This document shows, piece by piece, positions 22,607 to 33,076 of a DNA stretch of 64,000 nucleotides (positions are counted from its first letter, which is position 1; each line of letters opens with the position of its first letter). The position numbers and the translations under genes were made by a program. The stretch spans positions 35,529,745 through 35,593,744 of the forward strand of contig CM054151.1 in the NCBI GenBank assembly GCA_028751875.1, in the 5' to 3' direction. Origin of the DNA: Rapana venosa. Its lineage: Eukaryota > Mollusca > Gastropoda > Neogastropoda > Muricidae. A model generated the notes under the pieces. The model had not been told where the DNA came from, did not search any database, and saw only the letters and a program-made list of their open reading frames with translations.

Positions 22607-22680
22607 TGTGTGTGTTGTGTGTGTGTGTTGTGTGAGTGTGTGTGAGTGTGTGTATGTGTGCATGTGTGTGCGTGTGTGTA
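22543..22680 (+). repeat. (TG)n microsatellite abutting a splice donor
   Basis: Dinucleotide TG with TA and TGTGAG variants begins at the exon boundary, so the first GT of the tract serves as the 5' splice site of M13 exon 22467-22543. Confidence 0.9.
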
Positions 22681-23154
22681 ATTGCGCATGGAAGATTTTG
22701 TCTTTTTTTCCATATTTTTAGAGCTCTTGTGCAACTTGAGGATTCCAAATGATGAAACAGACACGTGAAACTGTAAAAAAACCAACAACAAAAAACAACG
22801 TACACCAATACCCCAGTCATTGGAGTTTGCACCCATTGATAGGTGATGGAATGTCCCATCATATATTTGAATACAACATTTGCTGAAATGTTTGATCACA
22901 AACTGTTTTTACATTATACCACGCTGGGAAGGTAGGTAGCCTAGTGTGTAGAACAATCATTTTGTGATCTGACAGTTTAGAAGTAAGCTACCACCGAAAC
23001 ATTTCTTTGGGTGGATTGCTGCTCTGGTGGTAGCATCAGTACTAATTCCAACTTCCTTCGGAAGCATTTGCAAAATCTCACCATTGCAGCATCTCAGAGC
23101 GAGAAACGTAACAAACCGTTCTTCTAAAGGGTCCGACTTTGCGAGACAGTTGAT

Positions 23155-23539
23155 AATGTACGTGAGAGTTTCCTTATTTTGATAAGATGCTTGGGTGTTT
23201 CCTTAGTATTGCAGGATACGTGGCCGGGTGTTTCCTTAGTTAATACATGTGTTTCCTTGTTTGATAACGTGTGTGAGTGTTTCCTTTGTTGGTATCATGT
23301 GTAAGTGCTTCCATATTTGATAAGGTGTGAGTGTTTTCTTTTTTTGATAAGATGTGTGACCGTTCCCTTACTTGATCACGCGTGTGAGTGTTTTATTGTT
23401 TGATAAGGTGTGTGGGTGTTTCATTATTTGATAGGATGTGTGGGTTTTTCCTTATAACATTTTACCAGAGGTGTGGGTGTTTCCTGAAAAAGTGATAAGA
23501 TGTATGACCGTTTCATTATTTGATGTGTCAGTGTTTCCT

Positions 23540-23540
<1 letters not shown>
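23155..23540 (+). repeat. About 30-bp minisatellite (left part)
   Basis: Imperfect units contain TTTGATAAGGTGTGTGGGTG followed by TTTCCTTA. At least ten units are seen before the array is broken by the AAT/CA element; it resumes at 24055. Lies in the last intron of M13 gene 1. Confidence 0.85.
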
Positions 23541-23576
<36 letters not shown>

Positions 23577-24045
23577 TATAATATATAATAATAATGATAA
23601 TAATAATTAATAATATTACATTAATAATAATAATAATAAAGGAATTTTATATCGCGCTTTATCTGCAGAGACAAATCAAAGCGCTTGCACTCAACTCATT
23701 CGTACACAGTTACAACATGACAAGCAATAGTTCATAAGCAAATGTGCCACAACAACACACACACACACACACAACGCACAACACACACACACACACACAC
23801 ACACAACACACACACACACACACACACAACAGGTCACACACCCTGGCAGGGCAATAGAATCTTGGCTGTTGAAGGGGAAAAACTATGAGATGAGGCTGGA
23901 AGGAGAGAAAAATGCTTGAGAAAGTAAATGTCTTGGTGGATTAAAAGTGTCATAAAAGGCTTTTGGTGGAAGAAAGAGAGGAGAACATCAATGGCCAGAA
24001 ATGAGAAAGAGCGACGCCAGGTGATTGGGTTGAACTATATCGAAG
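23540..24045 (+). mobile_element. AAT/CA dispersed element, copy 4, inserted in a minisatellite
   Basis: A pure AAT array (23540-23640) precedes GGAATTTTATATCGCGCTTT, AAATCAAAGCGCTTGCACTC, a CA array (about 23755-23830) and the 3' region AATCTTGGCTGTTGAAG ending near GAGCGACGCC. The same 30-bp minisatellite flanks it on both sides, which shows it to be a discrete inserted unit. Confidence 0.8.
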
Positions 24046-24054
24046 GCAAGGTCT

Positions 24055-24420
24055 GAGCGTGTGATAAGGTGATAAGGTGTGTGGTGTTTCCCTTATTTGT
24101 GTGTCAGTGTTTCCTTATGTGATAATGTGCGTGTTTCTTTATGTTGACAGGTGGGTTTTCCCTTTTTTGAAGTGTGTGAGGTTTCTATTGATAAATGTGT
24201 CAGTGTTTCCTTATGTCAGTCAGTCAAGTCAAATTTTATTTAGATGTACATTGTAGAAGATTTCCTTTTTTTCAGTGACAAGTGTGTCGTATTATTATTG
24301 ATAAGAGTTCGTGTTCCTCAGATTGATTTGATGTAGGTTTCCTTTTTTAAAAACGTGGATTGTGTCCTGATTTGATACAATGTGTAGATGTTCCTCATTT
24401 AATCAGATTGGTATTCTTGT
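24055..24420 (+). repeat. About 30-bp minisatellite (right part)
   Basis: Continuation of the GATAAGGTGTGTGG/TTTCCTTA array, more degenerate than the left part and fading into unique sequence toward 24420. Confidence 0.75.
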
Positions 24421-24446
24421 TACAACCAAACGTCGTGTGCTTTCAG

Positions 24447-24550
24447 GGTCATGGCTCTGGAACTCTGAGGATTTGCCAATGCATACGGTTGCACCCCTGA
24501 TCTACATGACCACAGGAAGAAATGCGTTGATTTGGAACGCGTGTGATTGA
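24447..24550 (+). CDS. M13 (neprilysin-like) metallopeptidase gene 1, terminal exon (in-frame stop)
   Basis: After the acceptor GTGCTTTCAG, the first base completes the split Arg codon of the preceding exon. The frame then reads VMALEL, a TGA (24466-24468), GFANAYGCTPDLHDHRKKC, VDLERV and a stop at 24549-24551. M13 C-termini read R(V/I)xGxLxNSxEFxxAFxCxxxxxMNPxxKC.VW, so the Phe-Ala, the Cys and the final Lys-Cys align well. The TGA falls where the family has an N-S-E/D segment, and three missing bases in the A and T runs there would explain it. That could be a consensus error or a real lesion. The usual terminal C-x-V-W is replaced by CVDLERV. Confidence 0.72.
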
Positions 24551-25190
24551 AGTGGCTCACGCGGCATCTCTCATGATTGCGATTATGGCATCGTGTTAAA
24601 TTTTCATAATATCATTTGAGTACAAAAACAGCGAAAGATAGAGTCTTGGAGTATGCAGACAGTTGTTAGTTTGCTTCACTGTTTACTTATGTTGCTCACG
24701 GTTTACCGTTCCTCTGAATATTGAAATGGATTTCTTAATTCGTTGTTTTTTTTGTAATACATTTTCAGAACTACGTAAGTGCTAAACGATCTGACTACAC
24801 AAGAGTTGATATGAAAAGCTTGACAAAGGTTAAGGCGAACAGCTCGTGTTGAAATACACAACTGAAAAGGTTGAAGTGAGTGGGCAAATTCTTGGAGATT
24901 GCTGTTTATGTGTGTCTTTCTTTGCTTTCCTTCGGTTGACGGGGTCTGATGTTACAGATTTTTTCCTCCTTGCTACGCTTGCTTTCTTCTTCAAAAGTGT
25001 TTGTTTTGAGTAAAGTTGATGCTTTTGGTTGAGTATTGGTTAAACAAAAGGAAAATATTGTTACAAAAATCCTTGTTTTGTCTGTTTTTTCTCATGGACT
25101 ATGGTGAACAGGTTGTTGCATTGCTGAATATAGCTCACATTTGGGATTTCAAAAAAAAAGAAAAGATCGATCTTTTGTGTTTGTTGTTGT
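24551..25190. other. Sequence downstream of M13 gene 1; no polyA signal recognised
   Basis: No canonical AATAAA is seen soon after the stop. The stretch is unremarkable AT/GT-rich DNA with no second gene recognised. Confidence 0.4.
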
Positions 25191-25330
25191 TGTTGTTGCT
25201 GCTGTGTTTGTTGTGTTTGTGTGTGTGTTGTGTGTGTGTGTGTGTGGTTGTTTGAGTGAGTGTGTGTGCGTGTTGTGTGTGAAGTGCGTGCTCGCGCGCG
25301 TGTGTGTTTGTGTGTGCCGTGTGTGTATTT
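25190..25330 (+). repeat. TTG/GT-rich microsatellite complex
   Basis: TTGTTG then TGTGTG tracts with embedded GCGCGC. Open frames across it are Cys/Val-rich repeat translations. Confidence 0.85.
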
Positions 25331-25508
25331 CGAGGATAATGGAATAAACACTAACGTGCTTTTTATATCCAGTCCCAGTGTGTATGCAGTTTGTAAAGAA
25401 AAAATCAATTATCATCCGTTCCTTACCGGCACACAATGGCCCCCCAAAACACCGAAAAGGAACTGGTTTATAACGGGTGCGCAAGATGTATCTGCGTGCG
25501 TTCAGAGG
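25330..25508 (-). mobile_element. SINE family A copy, minus strand, 3' portion
   Basis: The + strand shows TCGAGGATAATGGAATAAAC, ATATCCAGTCCC, ACCGGCACACAATGG and GCGCAAGATGTATCTGCGTG, which is the family A 3' half read in reverse. No tRNA-like head was detected upstream of 25508. Confidence 0.8.
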
Positions 25509-25900
25509 GTCAGTAGGCCGTCTCCGCGTATGTTAGTCATAAAGGCACCACTGGGACACCTCGAAGTGACCCAGCAGCTGTGCAAGGCCCTCCATCTGGT
25601 AACCTCACAGCGACCTGGACATAGACTGGTTCCAAGCTTCTCACTCCGAAGATACGCATGAAGACTAGGGTGGTGTACTGGGGCGAGGAGGTTCAGATGG
25701 GTGACGTGAGAACCGTAGAACAGGGCCGTCCAGGACGCCTGTGGCACAGAGTGGAAAGATCTGCCAGGAAGCTGCAACAAAGACTAGACATAACTGACTA
25801 CAGCAGGGATGTGTAGGACCGAGCAGATACAATTGGCAGATTGGTTTCGCTTACTGCAGCTGATCTATAAAAAACAAACACCATAAAATAAAAGCAAAGT
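25509..25900. other. Unassigned non-repetitive stretch
   Basis: The sequence is fairly G+C balanced, with open frames of 70-90 codons on both strands. The + strand product reads like APLGHLEVTQQLCKALHL in one frame and a later QGRPGRLWHRVERSARK in another. I cannot assign either; the latter could be a LINE or other repeat remnant. Confidence 0.25.
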
Positions 25901-25947
25901 CAACAACAAAATTAAGTAAAACAAATGATTTCAATTGATTCAAACTC

Positions 25948-26152
25948 ACACACACACGCGCACATGCACACACACACGCACACGCACACGCACGCGCGCA
26001 CACACACACACACACACAACACGCACGCGCGCGCACGCACACACACATACGCACACACATGCACATGCACACACGCACGCACACGCACACACACAACGCA
26101 CACACACACGCACGCACGCACGCACACACACACACATACACACACACACACT
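25948..26152 (+). repeat. (CA)n/(CGCA)n microsatellite
   Basis: CA dinucleotides with frequent CG steps form ACGCACGC blocks. Alternating purine-pyrimidine throughout. Confidence 0.95.
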
Positions 26153-26284
26153 GTTCTGCCTCGCATTCTATGACAGTGTCGCAGCGCACCTTCATCAGAC
26201 TAGTCTTTGCACATGTCACCGTTAAAACTCTTATTGGTCCAGAGACACGTGAAACCATCCATATGGAAATCTATAGAACCACTA

Positions 26285-26482
26285 GGAGCTGTAGTGTAGT
26301 GTAGTGTAGTGTATGTAGTGTAGTGTATGTAGTGTATGTAGTGTAGTGTAATGAAGTGTAGTGTGGTGTGGTGTGGTGTGGTGCGGTGCGGTGCGGTGCG
26401 GTGCAGTGCAGTGCAGTTCAGTTCAGTGCAGTGCAGTGCAGTGCAGTGTAGTGTAGTGTAGTGTAATGTAGTGTAGTGGTGA
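26285..26482 (+). repeat. Pentanucleotide array with stepwise unit variants
   Basis: The unit is GTGTA/GTAGT-like at the left end, then GTGTG (26362-26380), GTGCG (26382-26402), GTGCA (26403-26447) and back to GTGTA (26448-26480). Changes affect the last two positions of the unit in blocks, giving a near-symmetric order. About 38 units in total. Confidence 0.92.
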
Positions 26483-26877
26483 AGAACTAAAACACATACC
26501 CAGAGGAAACACTCAGTAAACAGCTATCAATTCTGACAGTGATCGGTTTTACACTGAAATTAAAAAACAAAAAACAACCCAATGCATACACGTAAAAAGG
26601 TTGTACACATCACATATGAAAGAAGAACAATCCAAATGCATACATGTGAAAATGCTGTACATATCGAAGTATCATCTTATAAAGTTTCAGTCCGTACCAC
26701 TAAAACACACATTCCATTGCACATATGTGTCGGATGCATAAATGAATAACAAGATTCATATAGTGACGCACTAATATGCGAGGGCTCAGCCTGGACTGAT
26801 TCAGTGATGAACAAAAGGCTTATATACTGAAGAGAAGTTCAATATACAATAAACGTTACGTGTAGAGAGGGATAAAA

Positions 26878-27135
26878 AAAAAGGTAAAGGAGTCCCATAA
26901 CCTATAAGGTCGTAGGGGAGCGAGGCGTCAGAGACCTTCTTCTCTAGGGCCAGCATATTGAGGGCGGCGCCCATCTCCTCTCCCTCGCTGCTTTACCTTC
27001 CCTGACCCTAAAGAGGGCAGGTACCCATTTACAGCTGGGTGAACTGGGGGAACTGTACTGAAGCCAAGGCGCGCAAACGGTCACCCATCCAACTGGTAAC
27101 CACGCTCGACGCTGCTTAACTTGGCTTGGGGAAAG
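26878..27135 (-). mobile_element. Chimeric tRNA/5S SINE (family B), minus strand
   Basis: The + strand begins AAAGGTAAAGGAGTCCCATA and runs through CCAGCATATTGAGGGCGGCG, GGCAGGTACCCATTTACAGC and GGTCACCCATCCAACTGGTA to GCTGCTTAACTTGGC, the reverse complement of the 18405 copy. The tRNA-like head is degraded near 27130-27160. Confidence 0.9.
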
Positions 27136-27293
27136 CGAGTGCTAGAGAGGAACACAATATGTAAATACCACGTAGCATCACCCACACGCATATCTGCCAA
27201 GCACCAATAGGAGAACCCCTTAAGATCTTCAAGGCTTCTAATCTCAGTGCTACTGCATCGTTATGATGTTCATGCATAACAAATAAAGAAAGG

Positions 27294-27305
27294 TGATCAA
27301 TCTGT
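27294..27305 (+). repeat. Target-site duplication, left copy
   Basis: TGATCAATCTGT occurs here and again at 30493-30504, exactly flanking the LINE. Confidence 0.85.
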
Positions 27306-30300
27306 GGTCAGGTCAGAGACTCCCTCTGCTACTGGTAACCATGTAACCCAGTACCACCTGCCACATGTGGGGAGTAAACCCAACCATAAAATCCGACCTG
27401 GAGAGGGATGGGCTCCGCCAGGTTTGATTTGCCCAAGATACACCAATGACAAAGACAGCCAGAATCTCCATACCGATCGGTCGTCGCCCGGGTTACCAAG
27501 GCCCGCGCCTTCTGTTGCTCATCAGGACAGATGTCGAAAGTATGCTACTGATGTAAAACGCAGCAAAATTCGTGAGAAACAAACACCATCATTGGCACAG
27601 GAAATGTACGGACACTAAGAGCTGCAGGCAAAGTGGAAGAACTGACACATGAGATGTCCCAGTAATCAATGGGCACATCCTTGGGCTCTGCGAAGTCAGG
27701 TGGAAAAACATGGGAGAAACAACGACCGGGAAAGACCACAAATTATACTACATGGAAAACAGGATAAACATGAACAGGGCGTGGGGTTTCTCGTTCACAA
27801 AGACCCCGTGAACACCGTCTTGAGCTGTCAGCCTGTGTCCAGCAGACTTATTTCCATCCGCCTGAGAGCAACCCCCTTTAACATAACTATAGTAAAAGGC
27901 ATACGCCCCTACATCAGACTGCACAGATGAAGCCGTAGAAGAATTTATGACCAGCTACAAGAGGTTCTGAATCAAACACCCAAGAAAGAAACTCCTCTTG
28001 TGCAAGGCGACTGGAACGCCAAGGTAGGAGAAGATGAAAGGAAAGACGGGGGAAGGCGTTGTGGGCCACATTGTAATAACCAATCAAATGAAAGAGGCTT
28101 GAGACCCCTGGAGTTTGCCAGAAACAACCCCCTTTCCAGTTAGGGAATACACTTGGCCCACACAAGAAATCCAGAAATGGACATGGCATACCCCAAATGG
28201 AGAACACCAAAACCCAAAATAGATTACATCAGGGTGAAAAGAAGGTTTCGTCTAGCGTTAACATCGCACAGACACGAATTTTTTCCAGGAGCAGACATAG
28301 GGAGTGATCATGATCTTGTGATGATGACTTTTCCGACTACGTCTAAAGAAAATCCACAAGCGGAACAACATCAGGATCAAATTTGACCTCGAGAAGCTGA
28401 AGGACCCAGAGGTATTAGAAATTTTTCAAGCAAGGATAGGTGGAAAGTTTGCAGCACTCACTGTGAAGACTCAGACATAGATACACTGACGAAAGTTTCA
28501 ATACAGCAGGGGACTGAAACAGCAAACGAGCTTCTTGGCAAACGCCGACCAGTCAAAAAACCATGGGTCACACCTAACATCCTACAACATGCGACAAGCG
28601 TAGAGAGTTGAAGAAAAAAAAAAATGAAAAAAAAGAAAGGGGCAAACAATATAGGGCAGTCAAAAAGAATCAGGAAGTCCAGACGGAGGCAAAAGAGAAA
28701 TGGATCGGTGAACAGTGCCAAGACATTGAAGAGAACATCAAGAAAAACAATAGCAAGAAAGCATATCAGCTGGTGAAAGACCTGACTAGCACGAAACAGA
28801 GAAAAGGTTTAACAATCCAAGACAAAAATGGGAAGTGTCTCACTGACGACCAGGATATTCTGAACAGATGGACAGAATTACTGCTCCGACCTTTTATAAC
28901 TATAGAACCGCGGGAGATCCAGAAGTCCTTAATTGTACCCGACAGAAAAGACACAGACAGTCACCCTATCCTCCGAGAAAAAGTGGAAACAGCGGGTCAG
29001 ACGCTGAAAAAGGGGAAGTCAGCAGGGGCTGACAACATTCCAGCTGAGCTGGTCCAAGCGGGAGGGAACCATGATTAGCGCCCTACTAAGAATCTGCAAC
29101 AAGATCTGGCAGACAGAAAAAGGGCCAACACATGGACGCAGTCACTCATCATCACCCTCCCCAAGAAAGGAAATCTACAACAATGCCAAAATTACCGCAC
29201 AATCAGCCTATATGTCACCCAAGAAGGTCATGCTGCAGATAATATTGATAGACTGAAGCCACAAGCAGAGACCATTATTGTGAGGAACAAGCAGGTTTCA
29301 GAGCAGGGCGCAGCACAACAGAACAGATATTCAACCTCAGAATACTATTTTAGCGGTACCTTCAACATAAACAAGACCTTTACCAGTATTTATCGATTTT
29401 AAAAAGCATTTGACAGGGTGTGGCATGCAGCTTTGTGGGCAACCATGAATTGTACAGCATCAATGCAAACCTGATCAGAGTCATCAAACAGCTGTAAGCG
29501 AGGCCACCAGTGCAGTGTACTACAACAACAACATTGGAGAATGGTTTCGAACAACAGTTGGAGTAAGGCAGGGCTGTCTCTCTCACCCACTCTTTTCAAC
29601 ATCTTCCTTGAGAGAATCATGGCTGATGCACTGGAACATCATAAAGGATCATCAGATCGGTGGCAGAACGATCACAAACCTCCGCTTCGCAGATGACATT
29701 GATGGAATAGCAGGATCAGAAAAAGAGCTTGCCAGCCTAACAGAACACTTGGATAAGGCCTCCAAAACATACGGCAGGGAATCAGTGCAGAGAAGACCAA
29801 CTGATGACTAATAACACCAACGGCATTAGCACTGATATCAGGGTTAATGACCAAAAAGCTGGAAACAGTTCAAAGTTTCAAGTACCTGGGAGCCATTGTA
29901 TCCGACCAGGGATCCAAGCCAGAAGTAGTATGCAGGACTGCACAGACAATAACAGCTTTTTCAAAACTAAACACCATCTGGAGAGATAAGAATATCTCAC
30001 TTTCTCCAAGATCAGACTAATGCGCTCCCTTGTCATTTCCATATTCTGTATGCCTGTGAACATGGACCCTGACTGCAGATTTGGAGAGAAGAGTACAGGC
30101 AGTGGAGATGAGATGCTTTCGGAGACTCCTTGGCATTCTCCTACAAAGACCACATAAGCAACGAAAGCGTGCATAACCCGAACCAGCAAAAACCCTTGGA
30201 ACCCCATGAGAACCTTCTAACGATCGTGAAAAAGCGTAAACTTAAGTGGTAGGGCATGTCACAAGAAACCCAAGGAATTACAAAGACAGTTTTGCAAGGC

Positions 30301-30492
30301 ACTGTCCAAGAGGAAGAAAAAGAGGCAGACCAAGGAAGAGCTGGGAGGATAACATCATGAAGGGGCAGGCCTAGAAACTCAACAAAACCCTTGAGAAAGG
30401 CAGAACAGAGAGACGAATGGAGGGAACTGGTTGCTGAGTCTTTGAGGGTGCCCCCACGGTCGTCAAGACTACGGGACAGATAGATAGATAGA
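27306..30492 (+). mobile_element. Near full-length non-LTR retrotransposon (APE endonuclease + reverse transcriptase)
   Basis: The 3.19-kb element has an endonuclease domain with GNVRTLRAAGKVEEL (from 27600; the family start is TWNVRTL), VQGDWNAKVGEDE (about 28000-28035) and a SDH motif in GSDHDLVMMTF (28302-28334). The reverse transcriptase follows: NRWTELL, a KGKSAGADNIPAEL linker, then RFADDIDGIA (about 29684-29713), the FxDD catalytic motif. The C-terminus shows the LTIVKKRKLKW and RGRPRKSWEDNI pattern in shifted frames and PPRSSRLRDR before the end. The 3' tail is a short (GATA)n, followed by the second copy of the 12-bp target duplication. Frames are broken by several single-base indels. 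The endonuclease resembles RTE/CFDP2-type proteins; the clade is inference. Confidence 0.88.
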
Positions 30493-30504
30493 TGATCAAT
30501 CTGT
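30493..30504 (+). repeat. Target-site duplication, right copy
   Basis: TGATCAATCTGT matches 27294-27305. The first bases overlap the GATA tail, so the true duplication may be 11 or 12 bp. Confidence 0.85.
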
Positions 30505-31286
30505 AAACACTTCACCTTGTCTAATAGAATGAGTAACGGTATGACTTTAGCATAATATTTAAAAGGTAGGCCGCTAAACTGGAAGATGATACTGCTTGAC
30601 TCAAACCAAATGAGAACAATTAGTTATCGTTCACTACTGTGTTAAATCATTCACAGATATGATGAACCGATGAATAAACAATGAATTTATGACCAATGCA
30701 ACACCTTGCAAAGTATGGAGACTTCAGGGATTGGTATTTTACAATGTGGCAGGCACAAAGACGTCTTGCCGACTGAAGACAGAGAAAAATGCCAATTGCA
30801 AGATGTCTTAAAACCGGAGAATTTTCTAAAGCATTGGTTAAAAACAACAAAAATAGTCTTGTTCCAGAAAAAACACACACAACACACACACACACACAAC
30901 TTTGCTTTCTTATGGTCTAAAATCATGAGATAAGAATAAACACTAAACTGAAGATATCACACACAGAAACACACATACACACACACACGCGCGCGCGCGC
31001 GCGCATACACACACACATACAACACAACACCACACACACACCCCACACACACACACACCACACAACACCACCCCACACACATACTGATTTAACAAAACCA
31101 ATAAAGAGCAAGGGGGGGGGAAACTATAAAAAAAAGTCTAGTAAGCTGGACCCCATACAGTAAAAAAAGCAGTCCTGCATTCGACACAGGAACAGCGACA
31201 CTGGCCCTCCATGACTGAAAGCAGTAGGGTAGAAGGCTTGCTGAGATTAAACCCAAAAAACAAGACAACACGCACACACACACACA

Positions 31287-31317
<31 letters not shown>

Positions 31318-31720
31318 CGCACCCCCACACACACACACACACTCCACACACACAACCACACACAAAACACACACCAAACCCCGCCGCGCCCACACACACA
31401 AAACGGATACAGAAAACAAGTTCAAATGCGTGGGGAACCTGGCGGGTCCAAACTTCGTAACAAAAGTGCACTGAGAGAGCTTAGTGGCGGTTTTAACACG
31501 TACGTCATTGCCTTGTGTGTGTTGTGTGTGTGTTTCTTTGGGGCGTGTGTGTTGTGTGTGTGTGTGCGTGCAGCAAACAGCAGCAGTCGTATCATTGTAT
31601 TTACGCTAACTTTATTCATTCATATTCCTGCCTTCACAAACAGCTCAGAGGTTCAGAAGGCGAGATTGTTTGTTGTGAATGGGACGTTTACTTACCATGA
31701 TGGTAGCCGATTCGACTTCG
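30505..31720. other. Unassigned stretch with CA and CG-CA microsatellites
   Basis: CA arrays lie at 30870-30900, 30957-31082 (with a (CG)n core at 30986-31003) and 31265-31400. A GT array is at 31515-31570. A 75-codon + strand frame at 30706-30933 (GIGILQCGRHKDVLPTEDRE) and a short open stretch after a CTTCACAAACAG acceptor-like site (31643-31732) were inspected but match nothing I know. Confidence 0.4.
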
Positions 31721-31724
31721 GGGA

Positions 31725-32040
31725 TGGTGTCTAAACACGACACCTGTGTGCAGGCAGGTTTTTCTCGATATTGTCGCATAATTATACGTTCCTACCCGCA
31801 CACATAAACCTATACTGGTGAAAGGCAGAACGGTTGTTTCATTTTTAACGTCTGTGTGTACCAGACGTTCTGCGTGTCTTTGCACATGGGTTCTCCGTTT
31901 GTAAAGTCTTCCAAAGGACTTTCCGGGGCGTGGAGTGCAGTGCAGTGGATGGATATAATCGCTTTGAAAGGTCACCTCGGTTGTGACTCAAACCCAGGCC
32001 GCAAATCACACAACTCACGCTCTAAGCAAACGTCGACGTC
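31725..32040 (-). mobile_element. Diverged SINE family A copy, minus strand
   Basis: On the minus strand from 32040 there is a tRNA-like head with B-box-like GGGTTTGAGTCAC (about 31987-31999), then AAAGTCCTTTGGAAGACTTT (the family AAAGTCCTTCGGATGAGACT), ACGCAGAACGTCTGGTACAC and GTGTGCGGGTAGGAAC. Order matches the family; identity is clearly lower than in other copies, so it may be an older subfamily. Confidence 0.6.
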
Positions 32041-32041
32041 A

Positions 32042-32077
32042 TATATATATAATTAAATTTATTTATTATTATTATTA

Positions 32078-32112
<35 letters not shown>

Positions 32113-32542
32113 AATTTTTATTTCATCATCATCATCATCATTCTATCACATCATACATCTCGTCGTTCGTCGTCGTCATCGTCGGCGGCGTCTTTGTCTC
32201 ATCTCGTCGTCACCACCACCACCACCATCACCACCACCCCCATCACCACAACCACACCACAAACATTACCACCACATCACTATTAACACCATGAAAACTA
32301 TCAAACATCTCCCAGCCTCATCAACCCCCATCATCACCACCACCACCACCAACAACAACAACACCACCACCACACCATCAGCCCGCAGCAGCCACCACCA
32401 CCAACAACATTATCATCAACATCACCACCATAATAATCATCATCATTAAACATCATTCCATCACAAACTTGTAACAATAAAACAATAAATTGAGCTATAT
32501 CACTTCATAAAGATAGCCACTACAACCATCTCATCATCACAT

Positions 32543-32594
<52 letters not shown>

Positions 32595-32600
32595 ACCCTT
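32042..32600 (+). repeat. Trinucleotide complex: (ATT)n, (CAT)n, (CAC)n, (ATC)n
   Basis: ATT repeats (32060-32115) grade into CAT/CAC/ACC repeats and a long pure ATC tract (32540-32597). The polyhistidine open frame across it is a repeat translation. Confidence 0.9.
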
Positions 32601-32843
32601 TTAACTCGTGTTCCCCCTGTTGCTATATTCTGGACTTAAAAGAGGGACTTCCCCACACACACACACACACACACACACCACCAACCAAAACACACCCCAA
32701 AAGAAAAACCACCCCACCCACACACACACACTTTGCTCTATTGTGGATGTTTAAAAGAGGCACTTCAAACACACAAACCCCAAAACACACACACCACAAC
32801 CCCACACCACACACCCCACCACAACACACACACACACACACAC

Positions 32844-33076
32844 AAAGTCCTTCGGATGAGACTATAAAAACCCAGGCCCGTGTTCGAAAAGCATGCAGAA
32901 CATCTTGCGCACACGATAAATCCTGTTCCGCTTTTCGGGAAGAGTAGGCCATTTGTGCCGGTGAAACAGATGACAGAATTTACAAAACCGCGTACACACG
33001 GGACTTGAGTAAAAAAAGCACATGAGTGCTTATTTCTATCCTCGATATAAAACAATAATAAATAAATAAAAAAATG
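32844..33076 (+). mobile_element. SINE family A copy, + strand, body and tail
   Basis: Begins AAAGTCCTTCGGATGAGACT directly after a CA array, keeps CATCTTGCGCACACG, TAAATCCTGTTCCGCTTTTC and TTTGTGCCGGTGAAACAG, and ends with TCCTCGATATAAAACAATAA and an AAATAAATAAA tail. The head is replaced by the CA array, as in the 19472 copy. Confidence 0.88.

Noticed and set aside
24760..24800. Acceptor-like TTTTCAG and donor-like GTAAGTG six bases apart
   Set aside because: The implied exon would be six bases; not credible without transcripts.
25912..26304. Cys/Val-rich and Thr/His-rich frames suggestive of secreted cysteine-rich peptides
   Set aside because: They are (GT)n and (CA)n translations; the same apparent peptides occur at every CA/GT array in the window.
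26285..26482. Telomeric or subtelomeric repeat
   Set aside because: Units are GTGTA/GTGCG-type pentamers, not TTAGGG, TTAGG or known variants.
31643..31732. Exon after an acceptor-like CTTCACAAACAG
   Set aside because: Thirty codons ending in a stop, no homology recognised, flanked by a GT array and an old SINE.
31983..32294. Polyhistidine open frame
   Set aside because: Produced by the CAT/CAC trinucleotide array.
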